Shown here: one piece after another, positions 24,151-34,571 of the stretch
How the letters are laid out: the number at the start of each line of letters is the position of its first letter
Position numbering within the stretch: position 1 is the first letter of the stretch
DNA from: Pleurodeles waltl
Taxonomy: Eukaryota > Chordata > Amphibia > Caudata > Salamandridae
DNA length: 64,000 bases
Reading direction: 5' to 3'
Assembly: GCF_031143425.1 (NCBI RefSeq)
Contig: NC_090439.1
Span: forward strand, 354,820,027-354,884,026
Program-made: the position numbers and the translations under genes
The notes under the pieces: model-generated
What the model saw: only the letters and a program-made list of their open reading frames with translations
The model's database searches: none
What the model was told of the DNA's origin: nothing

Positions 24151-24204
24151 GAACACTTTAAAATCTCCTTTGTGGGTAGAGCTGAGGGACATCTCACACA
24201 TATA

Positions 24205-25118
24205 GGGCCATATTTATACTTTTTGACGCAAAACTGCGCTAACGCAGTTTTGCGTCAAAAAAATTAGCGTCGGCTAACGCCATTCTGAAGCGCCATAGGG
24301 GCGCCGTATTTATTCAATGACGTTAGCCGGCGTTAGCCGCCGGCGCTGCCTGGTGTGCGTGAAAAAAAACGACGTACACCAGGCAGCGCTGGCGTAGGGG
24401 GATATGGAGCTTGGGCGCCAAAAAATGGGGCAAGTCAGGCTGAGGCAAATTTTTCGCCTCAACCCGATTTGCGCCATTTTTTTCGACTCCCAACCCCCAT
24501 TGAAATGACTCCTGTCTTAGCAAAGACAGGAGTCATGCCCCCTTGCCCAATGGCCATGCCCAGGGGACTCCTGTCCCCTGGGCATGGTCATTGGGCATAG
24601 TGGCATGTAGGGGGGCACAAATCAGGCCCCCCTATGCCACAAAAAAAAAAAAACTTACCTGAACTTACCTTAATGTCCCTGGGATGGGTCCCTCCAGCCT
24701 TGGGTGTCCTCCTTGGGTGGGCAAGGGTGGCAGGGGGTGTCCCTGGGGCCATGGGAGGGCACCTCTGGGCTCCTTCCGAGCCCACGGGTCCCTTAACGCC
24801 TGCCCTGACCAGGCGCTAAAAAACGGCACAAAAGCGGCCGGACGCCATTTTTTTTGACCCACCCACTCCCGGGCGTGAGTTTTGCCCGGGAGTGTAAATA
24901 CGGCGCACATGCCTCTGAGTCAATTTTTTAGACCGGAACGCCTACCTTGCATATCATTAACGCAAAGTAGGTGTCCACGCAAAAAAATTACGCAAACTCC
25001 ATGGACTTTGGCGCTAGACGCGTCTAACGCCAAAGTATAAATATGGAGTTAGTTTTGCGTCGGAATTGCGTAAAAAAAAAGACGCAATTTCGGCGCAAAC
25101 AGAGTATAAATATGCCCC
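24205..25118 (-). mobile_element. foldback MITE, copy 3 (Harbinger-like, inverted)
   Basis: Third copy of the 228-1081 family in reverse orientation, 914 bp. Ends read GGGCCATATTTATAC and GTATAAATATGCCCC, with ATA on both flanks (24202-24204 and 25119-25121). Subterminal hairpins occur near 24219-24260 (stem TTTTTGACGCAAAACTGCG) and near 25048-25100. A long inner palindrome around 24530-24600 pairs GCCCAATGGCCATGCCCAGG with its near-complement. GGTAAGT repeats appear as ACTTACC on this strand near 24654-24670. No encoded protein. Confidence 0.87.
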
Positions 25119-25559
25119 ATAGTCTTTAGACTTTTGCCCTCTAAAGATCAAAGAATGTTTCAGTCCTACGATATGCAGTTAGCAAGTACCTTTGTCAAGT
25201 TTTCAACAATTGTTTTGACTAAATTAAAAGCCATTTCAATAGCTCAAGCTAATATCCACACTCCTCCTTTTCAATGTATTCCTGTGTTGAAAGAGCTCAA
25301 TGGTGTGAGTAACTCTGAAGCTTTACTGCTGAAAGTGGTCATGACTTTTCATTCAAAATGTCTTGGCTTTTATGGTTAAAAATGAATTGCAGTTTTTGTT
25401 TACTCTGCAATAAAGATTTCTTCTTTCTTTCTAATACACACTTTTTTTTACATAGGTAGCCAATTCAAGTAAACAGAAAATGGCATTCTGCCTAGGATAC
25501 ATATTATTTGTGCATTCTCTCAATTGCATTAACCATCTTTTGGCATCATTGGCTTTCTT

Positions 25560-26095
25560 GAGAGCTTCCTCCTTGTTTTGGTGGATCTTTCTCACAGCAT
25601 ACTTGTCAAATTAGTTCAGCTTTCTCCAGGTAGAACATTTCTGTTGATTAGCTTTGCTAAAGTCATCACGTGCCAGGTATTTGCTGCTTTAGCCCCAGAG
25701 TAGTATTTTGTGAAGATGTTGGTTTGTCTTCCTTTTCGTGGGCACGTTTCCTTTCCACAATCTTGTCAACTAGTACTACAAGTTTTTACTTAGAGAATTA
25801 ACTGACAACACCTAACAAGTGTAAGTTTATCTGGTGAGAAAGGGATTATTGGACCTCATTAGTTCAAGCATATTCCCGAAAGGCATTCCTAACTCTCTGA
25901 ATATGTCTCCCATGACGTTTCCTGCACTTGCAACCTTGCATGATGGGTGCCCTTATCTCCTTGTGGAGTCAACTGCTGTGGATGTGTTGCTTAGCTCTTT
26001 CAAGTGTGTCACAAACTCTTTTGTTGATTCCCATTGTGCTTGTCTGTTCTGCCTCAGGGCAGAGTCCATAATCCACATTCACCTAGGGAGGTTAG
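25560..26095 (-). pseudogene. possible retrotransposon gag remnant
   Basis: Weak minus-strand signal. RQNRQAQWESTKEFVTHLKE near 26050-25995 resembles the capsid region of Gypsy-type Gag. Near 25640-25600 the string KCSTWRKLN-stop-FDKYA keeps the exact spacing of a CCHC zinc knuckle (C-x2-C-x4-H-x4-C) with the last three ligand positions substituted. Frames are broken by many stops. It could instead be chance similarity; a profile search would settle it. Confidence 0.35.
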
Positions 26096-26099
26096 GATG

Positions 26100-27955
26100 G
26101 TTAAAAGGACAATAACACTGCTACTACTATGCCACAGTTCTCATCATTGCCATGTTTGTTTTGGAGTGAGAACGTTTTTGTGGATGCTGTCATCTTAAAA
26201 ATAAACACATTGATTCATCTTTTATCTTCTTGGTAACACAGAGCATTTGGGTAGCCACACCATTCAAGTTTCCACTGACGAATATATATGGATCCTTGAG
26301 TGGTAGCTTGGAATGGGTAAATGATTTAGAGGAGGGCAGTTGTAATTTTCTCCGCCATCTTGGTATGACCTTCTTAGGTCAATGTATGCACTCTCCTCAA
26401 CAGGAGGGGCCCTAAAAGTGTGCAAAGTAGGATTTAACTCATATCATAAATCAAGACAGTCAGGCATGTTTTCTTGATTGTTAGTGCCTGCCCTAGCAAA
26501 AGGAATCTCCCTTTACTGATCTCTTACTGGTGCTCTATTGGTGCCTTCACAAGCTTCCCATTGTAGATAGATGTTGTAGATGTATCTTTGTTTTGGGAGT
26601 ATATTTCAGTGGCCATCAGCTACCATCAGTCATCTGTTTGGGGCAGTTATTGTCCATGTCACATTTGTGTAGCCCCAACCACATGGCGTGTGATTTCACC
26701 TATGAGAGTAGCAAAAGTATTCCTTTGGTTCAATTGTCTGCTGACAAGATCCTCCTTCAAATGAGAGTTGGATTCCACTAGAGAACTGATCACAGGTAAA
26801 GTGCTGAACATTATGCTAGGCTGCAGATGGGAATGGGTCCTCAAATGGAATGGGATTACTCTTAGATGATTCTTATTCTGCCAACATGAAAAGAGGTAAG
26901 GTATTATTGACTGGGCCTTGATGAGAATGGAGCCTTGGAACGCATAATCACTGACTTCATGTAGGGGTACGAGAGTGTGTCTTTGGAGGTCTGCAGCTCT
27001 GTTGTGATGGCATTGTATCTGGTACTGTCAAAGCCAAGAACATTTGAGAAGCCGTTTTGAGTTTTAAGACTATCTTTCAAACACTCACTTAATATTTCTC
27101 AGTTGCATGTTGAGACCAGATATCAGAAATATTGGCAATCTAGCTCAATTTGAAGAAAATAAAAGCAAATCAATTGAACGATGCTCTAGGCGCTTTGCTA
27201 AGGGGCGATTGGATGGATTGGGGCAATGTGAGGGCCCTAGGAAATAATGAATACCTGCACAGGACAAGATTCAAAGTTCTGACCATGAAGATTAATTCAA
27301 ATGCATTCAAAGAATGATTACAAAAGACAACAAAGTCATCTTCTTTGTCAATTTGTTAATATATATCATAAGTCAAGAGAAAAAGTCAAAGTATTAGATC
27401 AGCAAGAGGACTGATATGACGTCTGCTTTTGGAGAATAGGCAGAAACCTCTCATAAATTCTCTAAGCACAAATCAAATAGCAAGCTATCATAGAGCCTGC
27501 ATGGTATGAAAGCAGGTAAAAGCCTAACAGAGCACTTTTTATATGTTTTCAATCAGTGAAAGACATGACCATGACATGATAAGAAATGAAGTAATAATGA
27601 TAACAACCAATGGATTTTTATTAACACAATACATTAACTGCACTATTGCTAGAAACACCTTCAGAATGCATGATTTATACTAACCCTTGACCTTAAAACA
27701 AGAGAAAACCTTTTTCTCTTTGTCCATATTAAATACTGTAGTCTTTTCAGAATCATCTGCAGGAACAGTAGTCCTTGACTTGTTACAAATGTCTTCCTAC
27801 AAAGAACATATCTTTCTACAAAGCTACAAAGAAATTCTATTTCATTTCAGCACAGCACCACAATTTAAAGCCTATTCCAACCATTTATGAAAAGAAAGAC
27901 ATTGTAGAGAGAAAATTATGTAAACACATTTTTAATTGCTTTTCTAAAAAACTAT
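26100..27955. other. unassigned sequence
   Basis: No recognisable gene or element ends. It may include the upstream part of the gag remnant, but I cannot support that from the sequence. Confidence 0.35.
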
Positions 27956-28104
27956 GGGCCTGATTTAGATTTCGACAGACTGGTTACTCTGTCACAACAG
28001 TGATGGCTATCCCGTGCAACAAAATATAAATCCCATTATTTTCCATAGGATTTCCATCATCGTTGTGACAGAGTAACCTGTCCTCCAAAATCTAAATCAG
28101 GCCC
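27956..28104. mobile_element. 149-bp MITE, GGGCCTGATTTAGA family
   Basis: Inverted termini GGGCCTGATTTAGATTT and AAAT.CTAAATCAGGCCC, flanked by TAT on both sides (27953-27955 and 28105-28107). Internal arms also pair: GGTTACTCTGTCACAACAGTGATGG against CCATCATCGTTGTGACAGAGTAACC, with a loop around TATAAATCCCATTATTTTCC. The 3-bp duplication again fits a PIF/Harbinger-type mobiliser. A diverged half-copy lies at 36849-37030. Confidence 0.85.
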
Positions 28105-28345
28105 TATGTTTCTTCAGTTGCGAAAGCACAAAGGACCAACAGTTGTCTTCTTTACGGCATGACTATGCTAATGGAAACACACAAAATAAGCATCAAAGGT
28201 TTAACTTAGAAATTTGCCCTGACACAGTCTTAGCCCTTCTCAAATCTTCAGGGACTGCAAAAGTGGCAGAGTAACTGTTTGATGAAGGTCTTGATTGAGG
28301 AATCCTCAGTAGATCCCTGACACATTATACACATAGATTCTATGT

Positions 28346-28545
28346 CAGGACCGGAGGCGAGAATTAGGCATTTCTTTCTTCCTTTATTCAACTCCAGCAG
28401 CCATTAACGAACATTACAGCAAACAACATTTCCCATGAAGCATAGGGAAACAAAACGTAATCTAATCCACCAATCCCTGCGGCTCCATCCAGATAAACAA
28501 CTCTGAGGACGTTCTATCCTCCTCTTTCTTCGCTGCTCCAGCAGC
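28346..28545 (+). repeat. left inverted terminal repeat of DIRS element
   Basis: About 200 bp that recur in inverse at 31690-31885. The best matched core is GAATTAGGCATTTCTTTCTTCC..., CTCCAGCAGCCATT..., CATGAAGCATAGGGAAA and CATCCAGATAAAC. Inverted terminal repeats are a defining feature of DIRS-type elements and replace LTRs in their replication. Confidence 0.85.
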
Positions 28546-28619
28546 TAGAGATAGGTGCATTCTCCGTTCTGGTTCTTCACAGAGTTTTGTAATTGACAGT
28601 TTGCTTGTATTTTATGCGC

Positions 28620-29160
28620 TCAGCGCAGCCGCGGAAGCGTTTACGCCTTGTGACCGCGTCAGGGGTTTTCTGTTGTTATAGTAATGACGCAACCGCGGAA
28701 GCATTTAGGCCTTAGCGGCTGCATCAGTATTTTCTGGGCTGTAAAGTGAGAACGCAATTGCGGAGAGAGTCTTTCCTCTTCGCGACAGCGTCCTCATTTA
28801 CTCATTTCCCGCCTCAGTGCTCTGCCCTTCTGAGCGACTGTGGGAGTGATCGCCCCTTCGCGGGCGCATTGCCACACTGCGGCTCTCGACACAGTGAGGT
28901 CTTCCGACCGATAGGGGAACCGCGATTTAAGGTTACGCGCGCAGCGCGTCTTTACCCCCTGTACAGCCGGAGCGTCATTCACCCGTCCTGAAGCTTGGTT
29001 AAGCGTGCGTGGCCGTTATTCGTACAGGGGCAGTGTAATTACTGTAATTACTTTAATCTTTTGTGCGTCTACAGAGGCTTATTGAAGCGTGCATGGCCGT
29101 TATTTGCATAGGGACAGTGTAATTACTTTAATTACTTTAATCTTTTGTGTGCCTACAGAG
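28620..29160 (+). promoter_or_regulatory. GC-rich leader of the DIRS element with ~84-bp direct repeat
   Basis: CpG-rich leader between the left terminal repeat and gag. Two direct copies, about 28998-29075 and 29082-29150, share AAGCGTGCGTGGCCGTTATT and TGTAATTACTGTAATTACTTTAATCTTTTGTG-type blocks. It is the expected place for the element's promoter; this is inference from position, with no core promoter motif seen. Confidence 0.4.
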
Positions 29161-29367
29161 AGCCACTGTCTGGAGCTTGACATCCGTTTCACTGGTAGGT
29201 TTATAACACAATGGAACTTGCTCAGACAGCATTAGTTCCCTCAGGTTATCAGGGAGTGGTAGTCCCAGACTGTGAGGGTCACAGCAATTCACTGCTTCAG
29301 GGTCTATTAGTATATAGGGAACATTCCTATTTCTACATTCCCCAGACACATCTTACACAACCTAAAA

Positions 29368-30426
29368 ATGGAGGAGTTGGGTAATTATTGTGAGCAAGAG
29401 GAGGTTACCTACCTCCCTATTGATGACTTTTGCCAAATATTGGATGTGCCAATTTTCAAGGCGGTTTCACAGGTGGTTGCTACTCTGGAGAAGAAAATTC
29501 AACAGCTTCAGGGCCAGTGCCAAAAACCCCTTGGCTCGAGGGAGGACTCGCGAGGGCCTCTGGCCCCCTTACCTCCAGGGCAACCGTCCCTTTCCACCTT
29601 GGACCCCAAATGTGACAAAGACACTGGGGTAGACTTAGATGCATTTGCGTGCCTCAAAAAGGCATTTATCAATTCCCACGCCTCCAGCGCTATGCCTCTG
29701 GAATTGGGTCAAGTGGGGGACCTCTTGATTGTTTCTAAGGCATAGGATTCTGGAGATCTGGAAGATTCTCCCCATTCTTCCCCTCATGCCTCTGATGAGG
29801 ATGGGGATTCGGACAGACCCTGGCGTCCCTCGGGGGCCAATTTCTCCTATGGCCCTGGAATCTGAACCTCACAATTCTGAAGGGAATATGTTGAACTCGG
29901 ATGATCTGGTACACCCTCACTATGCGGCGTGGCACCTGCTCCTAAAGTGACATCCTATATTGCTTCCAAGTTGTGTAACCCTTTGGACAAAGAGGTTTGG
30001 AACTGTCTGAAGGCGGAATGCCCCAGAGCAGTCTTGGAAGGGAAGGTGGCACTCACTCCAGAGGTAGATGCAAAAATAACGACCTTTCTGGCAAAATTTA
30101 TCAGAGACCCCAAGAAGGGTATTGATAGGTCCTGGCGGGCGTGTCAGGATAAGTTATTGGATACCACTGGCCCCTTAGCAAAACTCCTGGACACGGCAGA
30201 GGATGCCAAAACCTCTGGTACCTTAATCTCCCTGATGGCTCTTTCCAACTGGGCTCAGAGGGCGATCATATTCTTGGGAAAAGCGAATTGTGCAACTCCC
30301 ACGGAGCGGCGCCGATCACTCCTAATAAAAATAGTCCAGAAGTTGTGGGAAATTTCCACCTCAGAGGCAGGTTCTATTGCAGAAGGAAATCTTTTTGGCG
30401 ATCCTTTCTTAAAGGAGCTGGGCTAA
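29368..30426 (+). pseudogene. DIRS gag-like ORF1
   Basis: Structural protein of the DIRS element. Translation starts MEELGNYCEQEEVTYLPIDD and runs open to 29745; a coiled-coil-like segment (VVATLEKKIQQLQ) lies near residues 36-48. After a frame change a second open block (29929-30426) holds the well-conserved part: DRSWRACQDKLLDTTGPLAK, then ALSNWAQRAIIFLGKANC and TERRRSLLIKIVQKLWE. These are typical of DIRS ORF1 products. Further homology continues past the stop at 30424-30426 in another frame (VNNFSSLEKAQSSMKRIFTP), so at least two frameshifts inactivate it. Confidence 0.78.
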
Positions 30427-30719
30427 ATTCGTCAACAATTTTAGCTCCCTTGAAAAGGCTCAATCGTCAATGAAACGTATTTTTACGCCCCAGGTTTTTG
30501 CCAGTGCCAGCCGTGGCAGGGGGGGCATGGCTGGCCGTGCTTATCACCAAGCCTCCTTCAAAGGCAATGACTCCCGCCGGGGTCAGTGGTAGGACCCGTC
30601 AAAATTCGGAATCTTCTACCAAACAAGACCCTATCCACATCGGCACAGGGCTCGAGGAAGAGGTAATGCTGCCTTTGCTTCCCCACAAGGTGTGTTCGGA
30701 GTGCCGAGGGAGTGCAGAT

Positions 30720-31475
30720 AGAGGGCAGGCTGAACCTTTTCTTCAAGAGGTGGGAGGTCTTAACCTCGGATGCCTGGGTTCTTCAAAAGATCAGAGGGTT
30801 GCAGATAGAGCTCAACAAGTCCCCCCTTCAGCCCTATTGCCCCAAACCCCTTCTGTTCAACCCCGATCACGTCTTTGATAGACAAGTAGATCTCCAGTTT
30901 GTTGCACAAGGGGGCAATTGTTCTGACACAAATCCACCCCAGGGGTTTCCTCAGCAACATTTTTCTGGTGGAAAAGAGGGATGGCAGTCACAGGCCAGTT
31001 ATTAATCTAAAGGAATACAATGGGTGGTTGGTATATTGTCATTTCAAGATGGAGGGCCTCCATCTTTGAAGGGATTTGCTGCAAGCCCAATACTGTATGG
31101 TCCGATTGGACCTCAAAGATGCAGTACCGATTTTTCCTCCACACTCTATGTTTCCCCCAGTTTCAATGGACGTCTTGTATATTTGAGTTTGTCTCTCTGC
31201 CTTTTGGGCTATATTCCGCTCCTTGGTGTTTCACCAAGGTAGTGAGACCAGTAATGGAGCATCTGCAAGCTTTAGGGATCCGCTTGATCGTCTATTTGCA
31301 CAACATTTTGAACTTGAATCAGTGTACTGTCCGCCTCTCCCTCCAGTTGCAAACTACCATTGACCTGCTAGAGTCCTTGGGGTTTGTGGTCAGCGAGAAG
31401 AAGTCAGTTCCTTTCCCGTCCCAGAACATTACATTTCTATTTAGGACACAGAGGCGAGGATTAGCCCTCTCTTGA
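30720..31475 (+). pseudogene. DIRS reverse transcriptase, truncated
   Basis: RT of the DIRS element. GGRLNLFFKRWEVLTSDAWV opens it near 30722, followed by RPVINLKEYNGWL with HFKMEGL near 30990-31065 and a frameshifted stretch. The main open block (31020-31475) carries CFPQFQWTSCIFEFVSLPFGLYSAPWCFTKV (read here as the FEFVSLPFGLYSAPWCFTK motif before the active site) and then RLIVYLHNILNL, where the catalytic Y-L-D-D is replaced by Y-L-H-N. Both metal-binding Asp codons are gone, so the enzyme is dead as well as truncated. Confidence 0.82.
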
Positions 31476-31689
31476 CTCAAGTTACTTCCCACCCAAGTGC
31501 TCTGCATAGCTAATAAAAGTAGTTGGTTTCCAAGGCTATTTAAGGTGTTCTTAAAAAATGTCTTGTGTTTGGATTTAATCATTAAGTCGGTAGTGTTGAA
31601 GAATAATGGTTGTCTGGTGTTTATGGGATGTTTTATTTCTTAGGGTCGGATTCAAATAAACCAGACAATGCATGAAGATTCAGAATCTG

Positions 31690-31885
31690 TGTAGCAGGAA
31701 GAAAGAGGGGGATAGAGCACCCTAGCAGGAGTTTATCTGGATGGTCGCGCCAAGATTGGTGGATTAGATGACGGTTTCTTTCCCTATGCTTCATGAGAAA
31801 TGTTGTTTGCTATAATGTTCATCAATGGCTGCTGGAGTAGAATAAAGGAAGAAAGAAATGCCTAATCCTTGCCTCATTGTCCTTA
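31690..31885 (-). repeat. right inverted terminal repeat of DIRS element
   Basis: Inverse partner of 28346-28545: GTTTATCTGGATGG, TCCCTATGCTTCATG, AATGGCTGCTGGAGTAGAAT and GGAAGAAAGAAATGCCTAATC. Identity is clearly above 80% by eye across the core, with some substitutions and small gaps. Confidence 0.85.
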
Positions 31886-31992
31886 TTGGAATAGAAACTT
31901 TCTGTTAGGATAGCTAGGACATTTTTCATTCCTCTTTGTCCTGGCTGGTGATTGGGTTATTTTAGACTGCTTTACCAGTTTCAGTTACAACA

Positions 31993-32130
31993 AACAACAA
32001 GGCGATGGGTGGAATGCTTAAATTAATCCCAGTCACTGCTGATCACTCAGAAAAACAATGGCCTGGAATTCGGCCCACGAGATCACCAGTGCCTTAGATT
32101 AATTCAAGCATTCCATCCATGACCTTATGG
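31993..32130. repeat. palindromic pair of the AACAAGG(C/T)GATG repeat
   Basis: AACAAGGCGATGGGTGGAATGCTTAAATTAATCCCAGTCACTG (31996-32038; cited as position, key start AACAAGGCGATGG) faces an inverse copy ending CATTCCATCCATGACCTTAT near 32110-32128. It is the same dispersed repeat as at 18361 and 18673, here as a head-to-head pair about 45 bp apart. Confidence 0.65.
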
Positions 32131-33369
32131 AACTTACTTGGTACCAAGATTCTGTAATGGCATCATTGTGTGAACTCTTGCTCACTTATTTGGGTCTAGC
32201 TACGGTGCATCGGAAAGAGCTAAGTGTTTGTGTAAAGACATGCAATGATGAGAAAGCAACAGTGCAGCAAAGATAATAAATAATAAAGATAATAAAATGA
32301 ACACATATTCACAAATAGTGGTTATTGTGAGGGAAAGTAAATACTGAGGAAGGCTTGCAATAAACGTTCTATATTATCCCTTGGATCTGGACCTAGATAA
32401 CACCTACATCCATATAAAGTATCACACCCTGGGATTTTAATCCTTGCCCTAACTGGGAGACTTGCTTTCTTCCTTTGAGTTGCTATGGTAACTTTGTTTC
32501 ACACATAGATGTCTATCATTTGGTTGCTGCAGTTCCAATGGGATATTTATTCTGTTGACACTCTTTCTTGAAGCTTTGAAGGGCATCACTTGTGGCACTC
32601 ACATAACTCCTCTGCATTTTTGGTGAACTGGGTTGAAAACTTCAGCTTTGGCATTATGTCTAGTTTTCCAATCACTGCATATCTCTTTACAGTACTGTCC
32701 CAATTCATGGTTCATTTCACAATCTAAGTTATTCTCAAACTTGAGTTTCTGTCCATTCTTAACAGTTCTCTTTACAAATATTACCAATCTTTTTCACTTT
32801 TTATTGTAATTCCTATAAAGAAATAGACCTTTTCATATCAGTTATCCATTCACACTCTTTTCCTTTCATTCCTTTATTCCACTGTCTTTCATTCTGGTGT
32901 TTCCTATTCTATTTTGACCATATTAAAACGTATTTCTATATTTAGCACATTCTAACGTGCCAGTGGTTTAGCGTATATAATGTGTGCACATTTGTTTCTA
33001 TACATTTCACCATTAAAGGCTAGATTGCTGGCATTGCTGCCTGCACCAAATGCACGTTGCCAGATTTGGAGTTGCCTACAAGATTTAAACGGCTGCTCTT
33101 TGATCTGTCCCCAGAAATAAACTGTGATCCTGTCCTGAAAGATTTAATTTTACTATTGGACCTCCTCTAGCTAATTTAATAATCCATTAATAAGTGTAAA
33201 ATTTGGACTAGGGATTTGGCATTATTGGTGACAAGTAAATTTTGTCAAAGTAATATTTTGTTTTCATCTACTCTTTATGCACATATCACTTTCTTAGATA
33301 CAACAAAAGCATATTCTTAGCTGAATAATCAGTCATGCCTTTATCCTATATTACAGTTGTTATATTATT
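32131..33369. other. unassigned sequence
   Basis: AT-rich, no coding signal or element end recognised on either strand. Confidence 0.4.
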
Positions 33370-34040
33370 AGAGGGTTCAGGCCAATCTTTTTGGTCTTTT
33401 TGCTGATCATAATTTTTGGTAGCTTTAGAACTCTGAGCAGTTTACCCCTGCTAACCTTTGGTAAAATGCTGGTGCTGTTCCTTTCAAAATGGTAAAATAG
33501 ATATACTCCTGATTGGCATATTTAACTTACCTATAGGATCCTAGTATATGGTACCCGCAGTGTAGCTGGGGCTCGTACGTTAAATGTCACCACTGGGCTG
33601 CAGAATTAATTGTGCCACCCACTGTAATGACAATGCAAACATGACTGCAGGATATGCCACCAGTAGTCTGACTGTGCAGGTCTAAAGTGCCATTTCGACT
33701 TGTCAAAATAACCCCTTTTGACAAGCTTAAAACCCTCCTTTTAAATATTTGTAAATCACCCCTAAGTAGGTCTGATTGTGCCTTAAGGTGTGGTGTATTG
33801 TATTTAAAAGTAGGACATGTTAAACATGTCCAAACAGTGTGAAGGCCCTAAATTATGTTTTCACTATAGCAGGGTTAACTGTTCCTCAGGAAAGCATTAG
33901 CGTACAATATTAAATTTAATATTGCTATCTCTACTTAGGAAACAGGTATTTCATGGACCTTTTTAGAATCTTTATTTCAAACCCATATATTGGTAAAGTC
34001 AGATTTGTAATAAGTACTTTCCAACAGTTTTTTTCTTTTT
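33370..34040 (+). mobile_element. old LTR relic related to 16036-18147
   Basis: Collinear with the first third of the 16036-18147 LTR. Shared blocks in order: GGTAGCTTTAGAACTCTGAGCA, ATTGGCATATTTAACTTAC, GCACTGGT/GGGCTGCAG followed by TTGTGCCACCC, GTGTGCAG/CTGTGCAGGT, and GTAAATCACCCCTAAG. Divergence is high and the rest of the LTR is missing. Confidence 0.6.
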
Positions 34041-34571
34041 TTAAATTACTTGTTACCTGCCTAAAGGCTCCAGAAACGCACTTGAATGAGCTTCCAACTG
34101 TCACCCAAGGATTGAAGACCCCCCTGTCTCAGAATAATGTAACTAACACCCAAGCCTTTGCCTTCCTTTTCCCCCTAGCCAGTCAGGCACCAGTCCCAGT
34201 GGGAGAGGACCGCAATCCAGAATCAGTTTATGAGTGACAACACAAGTGGGGTCACTCATTTCCCTTGTGACACCTCTACGACGGGCACAGGAGCTCTTTG
34301 GTTTTGGGCAGTGAAGGGCATTGCAGAATTGTCTACAGTAAAACACAGAAAAAGTACTGCAAAAGTGGGTAGGGTCATCTGTGGGGACCTTTACCCCATC
34401 GGTTAGAGAGTGCCCAGGATTTCCCCACCGACATGCTGACACTGGGCATAAATGTGGCACCAACAAGAGACAACCCCCTGTCTGACCAAAGCATAACTGA
34501 TACATTCAAGTCAAGGGATTATAAAATACCCAGATGAACTTATGTATTACGTTTCAACTGTATTCATTGGT
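34041..34571. other. unassigned sequence
   Basis: Contains a 120-codon minus-strand open frame (34505-34143) with many Cys and Pro but no family motif or context. I treat it as fortuitous. Confidence 0.35.

Larger units (their letters stand above)
28346..31885 (+). mobile_element. DIRS-type retrotransposon, internally truncated
   Basis: A 3.5-kb element bounded by about 200-bp inverted terminal repeats. It encodes a Gag-like protein (29368-30426 and beyond) and the N-terminal two thirds of an RT (30720-31475). RNase H, any methyltransferase-like domain and the tyrosine recombinase are absent: the RT runs out near 31475 and the right terminal repeat begins about 215 bp later. The element is therefore an internal-deletion derivative that keeps the cis-acting ends. 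The 5' region 28620-29170 is GC-rich, with a duplicated segment GTGCGTGGCCGTTATT / GTGCATGGCCGTTATT (near 29005 and 29089). Confidence 0.85.

Noticed and set aside
34143..34505. Cys-rich 120-codon minus frame that might suggest a secreted peptide
   Set aside because: No signal peptide, no exon context, cysteine spacing matches no family I know.
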